A stretch of DNA of 15,760 nucleotides from JAUVKA01 sp964465145 (GTDB lineage: Bacteria > Bacteroidota > Bacteroidia > Bacteroidales > UBA12481), in the NCBI GenBank assembly GCA_964465145.1, contig CAYXJR010000090.1:1-15760 (forward strand). The letters run 5' to 3'. Both the position numbers and the translations under genes were made by a program. A model generated the notes under the pieces. That model ran no database searches, was not told the origin of the DNA, and was given only the letters and a program-made list of their open reading frames with translations. Below are positions 7,951 to 14,996 of the stretch, in pieces; the first letter of the stretch is position 1, and every line of letters begins with the position of its first letter.

Positions 7951-9080
7951 TTGTTCAATTTTTTTCCAACAATTCTCCCAACTTTCTCTGCATAACGTAA
8001 AAACCCCAGATCAGTATAATGCACCCCGTCTACTGTTCCTTCCTGATCTGTACCAATAAGATCATCTCCTGCAATGAGGTAAAGCTTTTTTATCCCCTCT
8101 GCTTTCAGGGTTTTAAAAGCCTTTCCCAGTTCTTCATTCTGAGGGTTCAGCTGTTCCAGATCGGCTGGAACAATTGCTGACTTGACAGTAGTGGCAGTTT
8201 CAACAAGAAAGATTGGTGTGTCCGGCCGTTTCTTTCGAATAAACCAGACGAATTCCATGTACCTGGGATATATTACATCCAGGTTATGCAAATTAGGCAG
8301 GCAGTCGAAACCCAGGGCATAGGCATCGATCTCTGCAATCAGCTCTGCCACTTCCATCTCCATTCGTCCGTTTCCGGAGAACCCCAGATTTATTACCTCA
8401 CGGTTCAGTTGGCGCGATAATATATTCGATGATGCCATTCCTGGCCTGCTGGCACATCCACCCTGTTGGATGGAAGTACCGTAAATAACTAACGGTTTCC
8501 CTTCCAATAAACTACTTGCTTGAATTACACTATTCTGTTCAACTCCTATCCAAAGTGTATCAATACCATCGTATAAAGGCAGATTGAGATGATAATTGCG
8601 TACCTCTCCGTCCATTTCTGAGAGAATCTCCTGTTCATTTGCAGTACCAGATCCCGGGCTGCCTGATCCGGCATATCGCCAGATCCCATTATCATTCATG
8701 TATAAATCCACCCCCCTGATCCCGCAGTCGGTCATGTGCCACATACTATTGTTGTACCGTACAGTCCACTTGACTCTTATGGTTTTTGAATTTGTCTGAA
8801 AATGAACCGACAAACCAGAACTGTTTGTTCCTAATCTCCATACCGGATCCCTCACAACCCCCTGGGCTTTACGAGGCAAACGGTCATAAGGATGATCCAG
8901 TTCGCCCCAGGCTTGTCCGGTTAAACCAATATCCAAAGCATTATACCAGATGATTTCGCCCGACTCGCTTTGGCCGACCGATTGAAGATTCTGAGCGGTG
9001 GCGAAATATGGCAAAAGGCAGAAGGCAGAAGGCAGAAGGCATGTTTTAAGGAGATAAGGTCTAAGGTTCGAAATTTTCAT
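7947..9080 (-). CDS. Secreted two-domain SGNH/GDSL hydrolase (carbohydrate esterase-like)
   Basis: This 377-residue protein has a signal peptide (residues 1-29, cleavage near ATAQ-N), so it is exported. The N-terminal beta-domain carries GVDLY at 123-127, the hallmark of the GxDLY domain that pairs with SGNH hydrolases. The catalytic domain has block I YGTSIQQG (nucleophile Ser203), block II GFSGNG, block III with Asn in DCLPN, and block V DGVH with Asp351 and His354. All triad and oxyanion elements are therefore present. Such enzymes often remove acetyl groups from polysaccharides, which would help the hydrolase encoded next; the actual ester is not known. Codons 15-24 of the signal peptide are built from a heptamer repeat. 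It is the first visible gene of an ATGA-overlapping pair. No exact -7 box was found upstream. Confidence 0.85.
   Translation of the reverse strand: MKISNLRPYLLKTCLLPSAFCLLPYFATAQNLQSVGQSESGEIIWYNALDIGLTGQAWGELDHPYDRLPRKAQGVVRDPVWRLGTNSSGLSVHFQTNSKTIRVKWTVRYNNSMWHMTDCGIRGVDLYMNDNGIWRYAGSGSPGSGTANEQEILSEMDGEVRNYHLNLPLYDGIDTLWIGVEQNSVIQASSLLEGKPLVIYGTSIQQGGCASRPGMASSNILSRQLNREVINLGFSGNGRMEMEVAELIAEIDAYALGFDCLPNLHNLDVIYPRYMEFVWFIRKKRPDTPIFLVETATTVKSAIVPADLEQLNPQNEELGKAFKTLKAEGIKKLYLIAGDDLIGTDQEGTVDGVHYTDLGFLRYAEKVGRIVGKKLNK
9010..9040. repeat. GGCARAA heptamer tandem repeat inside a signal-peptide coding region
   Basis: There is one GGCAAAA, three perfect GGCAGAA and a partial GGC. On the coding (minus) strand this is TTCTGCC repeated, giving LLPSAFCLLP at residues 15-24 of the SGNH hydrolase. 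A 7-base unit means each gain or loss shifts the frame. Confidence 0.9.
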
Positions 9081-9221
9081 TTGTAATAGTTTTGCTAAAG
9101 GTAAAAGACAATTACTTTCCAGAGGCTATTTCCCAATAAAAAATAGTAAGGAAGAAACCATACTGTTGCCACGAATTTCATGTAGACTTTTATATTTTTA
9201 ACAAGATATTTAAACCAGACC
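9081..9221. other. Divergent promoter region between the SGNH and UroD-like genes
   Basis: This 141-base AT-rich spacer separates two divergent transcription units and must hold both promoters unless they start further away. Only imperfect -7-like boxes are visible: TACCTTTA on the minus strand at 9103-9096 and TATATTTT on the plus strand near 9190. I see no operator-like palindrome. Confidence 0.4.
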
Positions 9222-10418
9222 ATGAGTAAGCCTGTTCGAACTCCCTCTCTTAACATCCAGCGTAAGCCATCAACTTTAAAAAAAACTGACCGTATTAAAA
9301 AGGCCCTGAATCATGAAATCGCTGATCGGGTTCCGATCAGCGATTTCTTCTGGGGAAGTTTCATTAATAGATGGAGAAGGGAACTAAACCTTCCGGTTGA
9401 TGCTGACCCATACTACTATTATGATCTGGACTGGATCGTGGCAACGCCGAACATGGATCCTTGGATTCAAGCCTTTGAAATAATCAAAGAGGATGAAATT
9501 GAGGTCGTAGTAAAAACGGGTTTCAAGGCTACTCTTCGTAAAAAATTTGATTTCCCCATGCCAGAATATGTTTCCTGGGAAATTAATACTATTGAAAAAC
9601 TGGAAACGGCTACTTTTGACGACCCGGCTGACAGACGAAGGTTTTTTGAATCCGGGGATAACCATATTGCCGGAGTTGGGGATGGTTTTGAACGCAATTC
9701 CCCAGCCTGGATCGAGACAGTAAAGAGGCTATACCCCGACTTTGCTGTTTTCGGAAGCGTTATTGAGTGTTCAGAATGTTTAACCAGGTTGATAGGCCAG
9801 GAAAACTTCCTCTTTTGGATAGCAATGTATCCCGAAAGGCTTGGTGATTGTATTAATCGTATTGGCCGGTTCTATCTGGATTACGCTATAGCTCAGATTA
9901 AGGCAGCTGACGGCCTGTTGGATGGGATGGTAATCTGGGGAGATGTTGCCTATAAACAGTCTATGCTTTTTGATCCCCGGTACTGGCGAAGCTATTTTAA
10001 ACCCTGGATAAAAGCTATTGCAGATGTTTGTCATGATAATGGTTTACCAGTGATTTTTCATAGCTGTGGGAATGTTAACCTCATATTCAATGACTTTATC
10101 GAAATGGGAATTGACGCTTTTAATCCTCTTGAAGCAAAAGCAAAATTGGATGCTGTTGATCTTAAGAGAAAGTTTGGCAGCAGCATCGGCTATTGCGGTA
10201 ACAGCAATATCCAGGTATGGGAAACGGGCGATAAAGAGCTGATCAAATCGGAGATTCTTAGAAAGCTCAACGCTGCTAAAGGAGGTGGATATCTTTTTCA
10301 GTCGGATCACTCCGTTTCCAGCGAAGTGTCAGGTAAAACCTACGACTATATTGTAAAACTGGTTAAAGAGTATGGAAAATATCCATTAAACCTTGGGGAA
10401 TTTGATGAAGCATTATGA
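9222..10418 (+). CDS. Uroporphyrinogen-decarboxylase-superfamily protein (MtaA/CmuA-like methyltransferase type)
   Basis: This 398-residue cytoplasmic protein belongs to the URO-D superfamily. That superfamily includes true haem enzymes and zinc methyltransferases such as MtaA, MtbA and CmuA that act on methyl-corrinoids. The N-terminal RIKKALNHEIADRVP is the usual family opening. A metal site of the MtaA type is visible: His280-x-Cys282 in FHSCGN and Cys325 in GYCGN. The presence of these ligands and the sugar-gene context argue against haem synthesis. Proteins of this subgroup are often found beside sugar-catabolism genes without an assigned reaction. It is first in a plus-strand group with the mutarotase and rhaT, 74 bases before the mutarotase ATG. 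Codons 32-42 contain a perfect 15-bp inverted repeat. Confidence 0.8.
   Translation: MSKPVRTPSLNIQRKPSTLKKTDRIKKALNHEIADRVPISDFFWGSFINRWRRELNLPVDADPYYYYDLDWIVATPNMDPWIQAFEIIKEDEIEVVVKTGFKATLRKKFDFPMPEYVSWEINTIEKLETATFDDPADRRRFFESGDNHIAGVGDGFERNSPAWIETVKRLYPDFAVFGSVIECSECLTRLIGQENFLFWIAMYPERLGDCINRIGRFYLDYAIAQIKAADGLLDGMVIWGDVAYKQSMLFDPRYWRSYFKPWIKAIADVCHDNGLPVIFHSCGNVNLIFNDFIEMGIDAFNPLEAKAKLDAVDLKRKFGSSIGYCGNSNIQVWETGDKELIKSEILRKLNAAKGGGYLFQSDHSVSSEVSGKTYDYIVKLVKEYGKYPLNLGEFDEAL
9315..9347. repeat. Perfect 15-bp inverted repeat with 3-base loop inside the UroD-like gene
   Basis: GAAATCGCTGATCGG (9315-9329), loop GTT, then its exact reverse complement (9333-9347). It encodes EIADRVPISDF in frame and starts 94 bases into the gene. 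No T-run follows, so it is not a standard terminator. Confidence 0.9.
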
Positions 10419-10472
10419 GTACCCTGATTTACTAATGATAATAAATACCTGGATTAAAACTCAATTTCAAGA

Positions 10473-10512
10473 ATGAAACGATACGGAATGGTATGAAACG
10501 ATACGGAATGGT
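10473..10512 (+). repeat. 20-bp tandem duplication over the mutarotase start
   Basis: ATGAAACGATACGGAATGGT occurs twice with no spacer (10473-10492 and 10493-10512). Both copies carry an ATG. The first opens a 7-codon frame (MKRYGMV) that stops at TGA 10494-10496, overlapping the second ATG, which is the start of the full gene. Confidence 0.95.
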
Positions 10513-10816
10513 AATTAAGCTCAAACCGGAAAGAGTTGAGGAGTATAAACGGCTTCATGCTAGTGTGTGGCCTGAAGTCCTGAGCATGATAAGCAAGTGT
10601 AATATCAGCAATTATTCCATCTATGTCAAAGATAATTTCCTGTTCAGTTATTTTGAATATACAGGTTCTGATTATGAGAGTGATATGAGTAAGATGGCTG
10701 CTGATCCGGTTACGCAGGAATGGTGGGCTGTTTGCAAACCCTGCCAGGAGCCGGTTAGGAACCATGAAGAAGGTGAATGGTGGGCTGGCATGGAGGAAGT
10801 TTTTCACATTGACTAA
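10493..10816 (+). CDS. rhaM: L-rhamnose mutarotase (RhaM family; possibly acting on L-fucose)
   Basis: This 107-residue protein interconverts the alpha and beta anomers of a 6-deoxyhexose pyranose in the cytoplasm, feeding the isomerase. The length fits the family (about 104 residues). Tyr18 and His22, the active-site pair known from E. coli RhaM, fall at exactly these positions, and Trp77-Trp78 match the conserved tryptophans. The end, EGEWWAGMEEVFHID, is typical. Some members of this family are annotated as type-2 L-fucose mutarotases, and the GH29 fucosidase nearby keeps that option open; the adjacent rhaT favours rhamnose. The start at 10493 follows the family N-terminus. A duplicated upstream copy of the start forms a 7-codon minigene overlapping this ATG (ATGA). 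The rhaT start follows 23 bases after the stop. Confidence 0.9.
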   Translation: MKRYGMVIKLKPERVEEYKRLHASVWPEVLSMISKCNISNYSIYVKDNFLFSYFEYTGSDYESDMSKMAADPVTQEWWAVCKPCQEPVRNHEEGEWWAGMEEVFHID

Positions 10817-10839
10817 ACCCCTTTATCAAGTCCATTTAT

Positions 10840-11355
10840 ATGATCACACCCAACCCGATTCTAGGTACTGGTATCCATGCCATAGGTGGCATATCCGCCT
10901 CAACCTGCTATCTCCCTTACGAAAAAACAAAAAGATGGTCCTGGGAATCTTTTTGGATCATTCAGGCCACCTTCGCCTGGCTGCTAATGCCCCTTATCAT
11001 TGGGTTTATTACTGTACCTGATTTATTTACTGTTCTACGGATTACTCCGGTTTCTGTCATGATTACACCCTTTATTCTTGGTGCGATTTATGGCTTCGGG
11101 GGCTTATCCTTTGGCTATGCCATCAGGCATATCGGCTTCTCCCTCACATATACAATCTCCATAGGAATCTCTGCCATTCTAGGCACAATCACCCCACTTA
11201 TTATCCATGGGACCCTGGTGGAAACCTTCAGCAAACGCGGTGGGGGAATCGTTCTATTTGGGATGGTATTGTCAATGGTCGGGGTCATGATGTGCGGAAC
11301 AGCTGGATATAGGAAAGAGAACGATCTCCGAACAACTAGTGTTGTGACAAATTAA
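10840..11355 (+). pseudogene. rhaT: N-terminal half of L-rhamnose/H+ symporter RhaT, cut by an IS
   Basis: RhaT imports L-rhamnose with protons across the inner membrane. This fragment matches its first half: GIHAIGGISASTCYLPYEK (TM1), a WSWES motif, then four more hydrophobic segments ending near IVLFGMVLSMVGVMMCGTAGY, about five of the usual ten. Genuine rhaT sequence ends at 11338 (the TA target site). The final codons, VVTN and the TAA at 11353-11355, come from the left end of the IS element. The break lies in the loop after TM5. Joining 11338 to 12517 restores one frame of 351 residues, close to E. coli RhaT (344). The truncated product is unlikely to transport. Confidence 0.9.
11337..11338. 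repeat. TA target-site duplication, left copy
   Basis: TA directly precedes the left inverted repeat and is matched by TA at 12515-12516 after the right end. TA duplication is the rule for IS630/Tc1-type elements. Confidence 0.85.
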
Positions 11356-11356
11356 T
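11339..11356 (+). repeat. IS630 left inverted repeat
   Basis: GTGTTGTGACAAATTAAT pairs with the right end at 12497-12514 with three mismatches, at positions 5, 6 and 8. It supplies the stop codon that ends the truncated rhaT frame. Confidence 0.9.
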
Positions 11357-11366
11357 ATAGAAACAT

Positions 11367-11374
11367 TATCTTTG
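11367..11374 (+). promoter_or_regulatory. IS-borne -7 box (TATCTTTG) for the transposase
   Basis: This is an exact TAnnTTTG match 20 bases before the ATG at 11395. A TTG at 11342-11344, within the left inverted repeat, lies 22 bases upstream and could be the -33 element, so the IS end would carry half of the promoter. Confidence 0.5.
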
Positions 11375-11394
11375 TGGTATTAAATCACAAAGCG

Positions 11395-12497
11395 ATGAAT
11401 AGATTAGTATTTAAATTGAAGCCGAAAGACCGGGAGTTTCTCATTGACTTGACAAAAAGCGGAAAGCGAAATTATCGCGAGTTTGAACGTGCGTATATTA
11501 TGCTGGCGCTAGACAAAGGGAAGAAGCATGAAGAGATTGAAGATTTTTACAACGTCAGTCGAATCACAATCTGGCGAATTAAAAAGAAGTATCTGGATAA
11601 TGGATTGATGGAAGCTTTAAAAGATGAAGAACGACCTGGACAACCCATTAGGTATGATGATAAAGCCATCGGCGAAGTTGTCGCGCTGGCCTGTTCGAAG
11701 GCACCCGAAGGCCGAGCGCGGTGGACATTGCGGTTACTGGAGAAATCATTGAAACAAAACAATGGAATGGAGACAATCAACAGGGAATCCATACGATTGA
11801 TCCTAAAAAAAACGAATGTAAGCCTTGGTTAAAGCAAATGTGGTGCATTACCGAAATAACGAGTGAGTATAGAAAGCGGATGTACCGAATACTGGACTTA
11901 TATTCAAAGCCTTACAATAAACGATTCCCGGTGGTTTGTTTCGATGAAAAAAGCAAACAGTTATTGGAAGATTCTCGAACGCCGCTTCCTATGAAACCTG
12001 GAAGCCTTATGAAATATGATTATGAATACAAACGTCATGGAACTTGCAACATTTTCGTTGCGGTAGAGCCTAAAGTCGGCAACCATCATATTGCTGTTAC
12101 CGATACACGTACCCGGAAAGATTTTGCCTTTTTCATGAAAGATTTGATCATGGATCGGTATGCTGATGCCAAAAGGATTTACATGGTTCTGGATAACCTG
12201 AATACACACTTTAAAAAATCTTTCTTTGAAACATTCTCTGCCAGTGAGGCCAATCAGATACTGAAGAGGGTAAGATTTATCTATACACCCAAACATGCGA
12301 GTTGGTTAAACATGGCCGAGATTGAAATCAACCTCATGGACCATGAATGTTTGGACCGGAATATTCCGAATCGAAACGAGATTGAAAGAGAAATTGATGC
12401 CTGGTGTAGTCAAAACAATCAAGAAAAGAGGAAAATATTTTGGAGCTTCACAAAATACAAAGCCAATAAAAAACTATCTAAATATTATGTTTCATGA
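11395..12497 (+). CDS. IS630-family transposase, two frames joined by a -1 frameshift
   Basis: This DDE transposase cuts and pastes the element at TA sites. The first frame (ATG 11395 to TAA 11830-11832) encodes the helix-turn-helix DNA-binding part, with YNVSRITIWRIKKKYL. The second frame (open from 11721, stop TGA at 12495-12497) encodes the catalytic part: VCFDEKS (first Asp, codon 11943), VLDNLNTH (second Asp, codon 12192) and ASWLNMAEIE (Glu, codon 12318). A -1 slip on A AAA AAA at 11805-11811 joins them exactly through KKNECKPWLKQMWC, the family junction sequence, giving about 367 residues. An upstream GTG at 11374 is also in frame but lies in the promoter box, so I prefer the ATG. It may be programmed frameshifting or an inactivating mutation. 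Confidence 0.85.
11805..11811 (+). other. -1 ribosomal slippery heptamer A AAA AAA
   Basis: Eight A residues (11805-11812) contain A AAA AAA in the zero frame. A -1 slip leads straight into the catalytic frame, and the zero frame stops 19 bases later. I did not find a convincing downstream hairpin. Confidence 0.6.
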
Positions 12498-12514
12498 TTA
12501 ATTTGTTATGACAC
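12497..12514 (-). repeat. IS630 right inverted repeat
   Basis: Read inward it is GTGTCATAACAAATTAAT. The transposase stop TGA (12495-12497) touches its inner edge, and the flanking TA is at 12515-12516. Confidence 0.9.
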
Positions 12515-12516
12515 TA
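12515..12516. repeat. TA target-site duplication, right copy
   Basis: This TA is the partner of 11337-11338. The rhaT frame resumes as ACTAGT formed across the excised junction. Confidence 0.85.
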
Positions 12517-12545
12517 GTACAAAAGACCAAACCGTTAAATTCAAT

Positions 12546-13073
12546 ATGCGCAAAGGACTGACATTAACCCTTCTCGCCGGCGTCCTATCTGCTGTTTTTG
12601 GGGTCTCACTGGAATTGGGTCAGCCCATCTCCGATATAGCAGCTCAATATGGTGCCGGGCATTTTGAAGGAAATGCCAAATTAATTGTCACAACAGCAGG
12701 ATGTTTCCTTACAAATATCACATGGTTCCTTATTGCCGGAATCAGGCAGGGTACAATCCGGGAATTGTTTAATATCAGAGGATTAGGGATCAAATCAATT
12801 TCTCGAAATTACCTTTTGTCTGCTCTGGCGGGTTCGCTATGGTACTTTCAGTTTTTCTTTTACGGGCTTGCGCACGTAAGAATGGGTAATTTTATGTTTG
12901 CCAGTTGGGCCATCCACATGTCGATGCTGATTTTTTTCAGTTTTATAGTTGGCATGGTTATGAAGGAATGGAAAAAGGTGACAACCAGAACTTACATAAC
13001 ACTATTGATTGCCCTTGGCATCCTGATAATATCCTTTGTCGTTATTACATGGGGGTCCTATATAGGCAGCTAA
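12546..13073 (+). pseudogene. rhaT: C-terminal half of L-rhamnose/H+ symporter RhaT
   Basis: The frame contains the second half of RhaT: MRKGLTLTLLAGVLSAVFG (TM6), three further segments including LWYFQFFFYGLAHVRMG and WAIHMSMLIFFSFIVGMVMKEW, and a final helix ending ITWGSYIGS. These align with the matching parts of the E. coli protein (LWYLQFFFYAWGHAR, LHMSFYVL). Homologous sequence actually begins at 12517; 12546 is the first ATG and could allow a separate five-helix product from an IS-driven transcript. By itself it is not expected to transport rhamnose. The next gene is convergent and ends 66 bases further on. Confidence 0.9.
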
Positions 13074-13139
13074 GTTTGAGAATCCTCACGTTATATACCC
13101 AAAATTATTAATAATCCATCATAGTCTGTTTTGTGTTTG

Positions 13140-14939
13140 TCATTTAGATGGTTCAAGCTCAATACTGCTAAAATAAAACTCCACCCAATTCTCACTTTTT
13201 CCTCTAACAATGATGGTAGAAGTTCCATTCGGTATTTGAATAGTACCAACCTTAACCCTTTTAAACACATCAAGGCCCTTGGTATCCGGCAATTCAAACT
13301 CATTTTTCTCCGCACCGACTTCAATAACTAATTGATTATCTGAAGAATTGGAAGCTAAAGAAACATAAACATCGAACTGGGCATCCTCAGTAATCTCAAC
13401 TGGCCATTCCATCCATGTTCTGGTACTTTTCCATGTTATATAGGACTGATCGTTGGAGCGAATTAGTTTAGCATGATCTGTTGTTACATAACTACGATTC
13501 TCAAGGTCGCTCTCCGCTGGTATCAGGCTCAATCCCCCTTCATCATCCTGCACAATATTCTGATTAGGCACGTCAGGATCACCCTTTATATCAAGAACAA
13601 TAACCGATGAAATTTCATCAGGAGCATCACCGGTTAAACTGATGATCAATCCTTTCTCGCTTTTTTCAAGCTTATATTTCTTATTCTTATCTGAAAGGGA
13701 ATAAGTCTGAACTGCCTCATTTTTAACAGGCACGAATAATGTGTTATCTTCAGGCCATTCAAATACATGGAGATATAACCGTGTATCCCCATTTTCAAGA
13801 ACCTTCCGGGTACAACGGCCCCACCAGGGGCGACGGAATGGACTTGGAGATGTACCATACACAGACTCACTGTTAACCTGCATCCATTCACCAACCCCAG
13901 CCAATCGGTCAATAGATTCCTGAGGTATTGTGCCATCCGGTTTTGGACCTACATTTAGCAGGAAATTGCCTCCTTTTGATGCAATATCGATCAGTTTGTG
14001 CAAAAGATCTGCTGTAGACTTCCAGTTATCGTCATAACTCTTATATCCCCAGGTTTCGTTCATTGTCATGCAGACTTCCCAGTCCCGGCCTTCTATTCCG
14101 GTTGCAGGAATATGTTGTTCGGGAGTATCTGAATCTCCCTTATATCCACCACCAAGCCGGTTGTTGGTAATCAGTCCGGGTTTCATTGCCAGCAATGGAC
14201 GAAGCGTTTCAGCCCTTTCTTTAGTCATCCATGTTGGCGTATCCCACCAAAGAATATCTATATCATAATTCGTAAAAATCTCCTTTACCTGTGGATAAGC
14301 AATTTCTGCCAGGTAGGTGTCAAAGCTGCCTCCTTGGGCTTCATCCCAGAATTCTCCCTCTTTATATCCGCTTTTCGCTCCTCCCGGATGCGTCCAGTCC
14401 TGAGCCTGCGAATAATAGAAGCCAATTTTTATTCCGGCCTTTTTTGCCTCCTTCACCAATGGTTTAAGCAGATCCTTGCCATAAGGAGTAGCATCCACCA
14501 CATCCCAATCCGTAACTTTTGAATTGAAAAGGGCAAATCCATCATGATGCTTTGAGGTTATCACAATGTATTTCATTCCAGCATCTTTGGCCATTTTCAC
14601 CCATGCTTTGGGGTCATAATTTACCGGATTGAATTCCTGGGCATAGGCTTTATATTCCGACACTGGAATTTTGGCATTATGCATAATCCATTCGCCAATC
14701 CCTCCAATTTTTTCACCTTTATAAGTCCCGGCCGGAACGGAGTAAACTCCCCAGTGAATAAAAAGCCCGAAGCGAGCTTCTCTCCACCATTCCATCCTTA
14801 CATCCCTCTGTTCTACTGTTTCATTCAAAGGATCAACCCATTCTGCCTGGACTTGATCCTTCTTGCCTGTACATGAAGTGATAATAACATTTATCACCAG
14901 AAGGGCTAAAAATAGGGGTATCAAATTTTTTCTGTTCAT
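13140..14939 (-). CDS. Alpha-L-fucosidase, GH29, lipoprotein
   Basis: This 599-residue enzyme would cleave terminal alpha-linked L-fucose from glycans in the periplasm or at the cell surface. The signal peptide ends in a lipobox (IITSC, acylated Cys23). The GH29 barrel (about residues 40-380) shows HWGVYSVPAGTY, the hallmark SKHHDGF with His131-His132-Asp133, and DILWWDTPTW whose Asp233 matches the family nucleophile. GKDLLKPLV, GFYYSQAQDW, GGNFLLNVGPKPDG and the Trp-rich WMQVNSESVYGT segment are also typical. A beta-sandwich follows at about 390-450, and a galactose-binding-like domain, possibly carbohydrate-binding, spans about 470-595. It lies 57 bases after a DUF4838/discoidin-type gene on the same strand, presumably one operon. 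The leader before the ATG is A-rich. Confidence 0.92.
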   Translation of the reverse strand: MNRKNLIPLFLALLVINVIITSCTGKKDQVQAEWVDPLNETVEQRDVRMEWWREARFGLFIHWGVYSVPAGTYKGEKIGGIGEWIMHNAKIPVSEYKAYAQEFNPVNYDPKAWVKMAKDAGMKYIVITSKHHDGFALFNSKVTDWDVVDATPYGKDLLKPLVKEAKKAGIKIGFYYSQAQDWTHPGGAKSGYKEGEFWDEAQGGSFDTYLAEIAYPQVKEIFTNYDIDILWWDTPTWMTKERAETLRPLLAMKPGLITNNRLGGGYKGDSDTPEQHIPATGIEGRDWEVCMTMNETWGYKSYDDNWKSTADLLHKLIDIASKGGNFLLNVGPKPDGTIPQESIDRLAGVGEWMQVNSESVYGTSPSPFRRPWWGRCTRKVLENGDTRLYLHVFEWPEDNTLFVPVKNEAVQTYSLSDKNKKYKLEKSEKGLIISLTGDAPDEISSVIVLDIKGDPDVPNQNIVQDDEGGLSLIPAESDLENRSYVTTDHAKLIRSNDQSYITWKSTRTWMEWPVEITEDAQFDVYVSLASNSSDNQLVIEVGAEKNEFELPDTKGLDVFKRVKVGTIQIPNGTSTIIVRGKSENWVEFYFSSIELEPSK

Positions 14940-14996
14940 TTTATTTTTTTTTAGGGTTTTCGGTTTAATAAGGTAATAAAAAAAGTAATTCTATTG

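Larger units (their letters stand above)
11339..12514 (+). mobile_element. Complete IS630-family insertion sequence (1176 bp) in rhaT
   Basis: The element is bounded by 18-bp imperfect inverted repeats: GTGTTGTGACAAATTAAT at 11339-11356, and GTGTCATAACAAATTAAT read inward from 12514 to 12497, with 15 of 18 identical. It is flanked by TA on both sides. It carries one transposase in two frames with DDE-type motifs, in the same orientation as rhaT. Removing the element and one TA rejoins rhaT in frame, which proves the boundaries. Both ends are intact, so it may still be mobile. Confidence 0.95.

Noticed and set aside
9096..9103. TACCTTTA as the -7 box of the SGNH gene
   Set aside because: It has one mismatch at the conserved G and no -33 element; it is too weak to annotate as a promoter.
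10764..11021. Extra plus-strand ORF between rhaM and rhaT
   Set aside because: It is an out-of-frame shadow overlapping the end of rhaM and the start of rhaT, with no recognisable domain.
10840..13073. The two rhaT halves as separate intact small membrane proteins
   Set aside because: They align to consecutive halves of one symporter and rejoin in frame after removal of the IS and one TA.
13074..13139. Bidirectional terminator between convergent rhaT and fucosidase genes
   Set aside because: Only a tiny ATTATTAATAAT palindrome is present; there is no GC stem or T-run.
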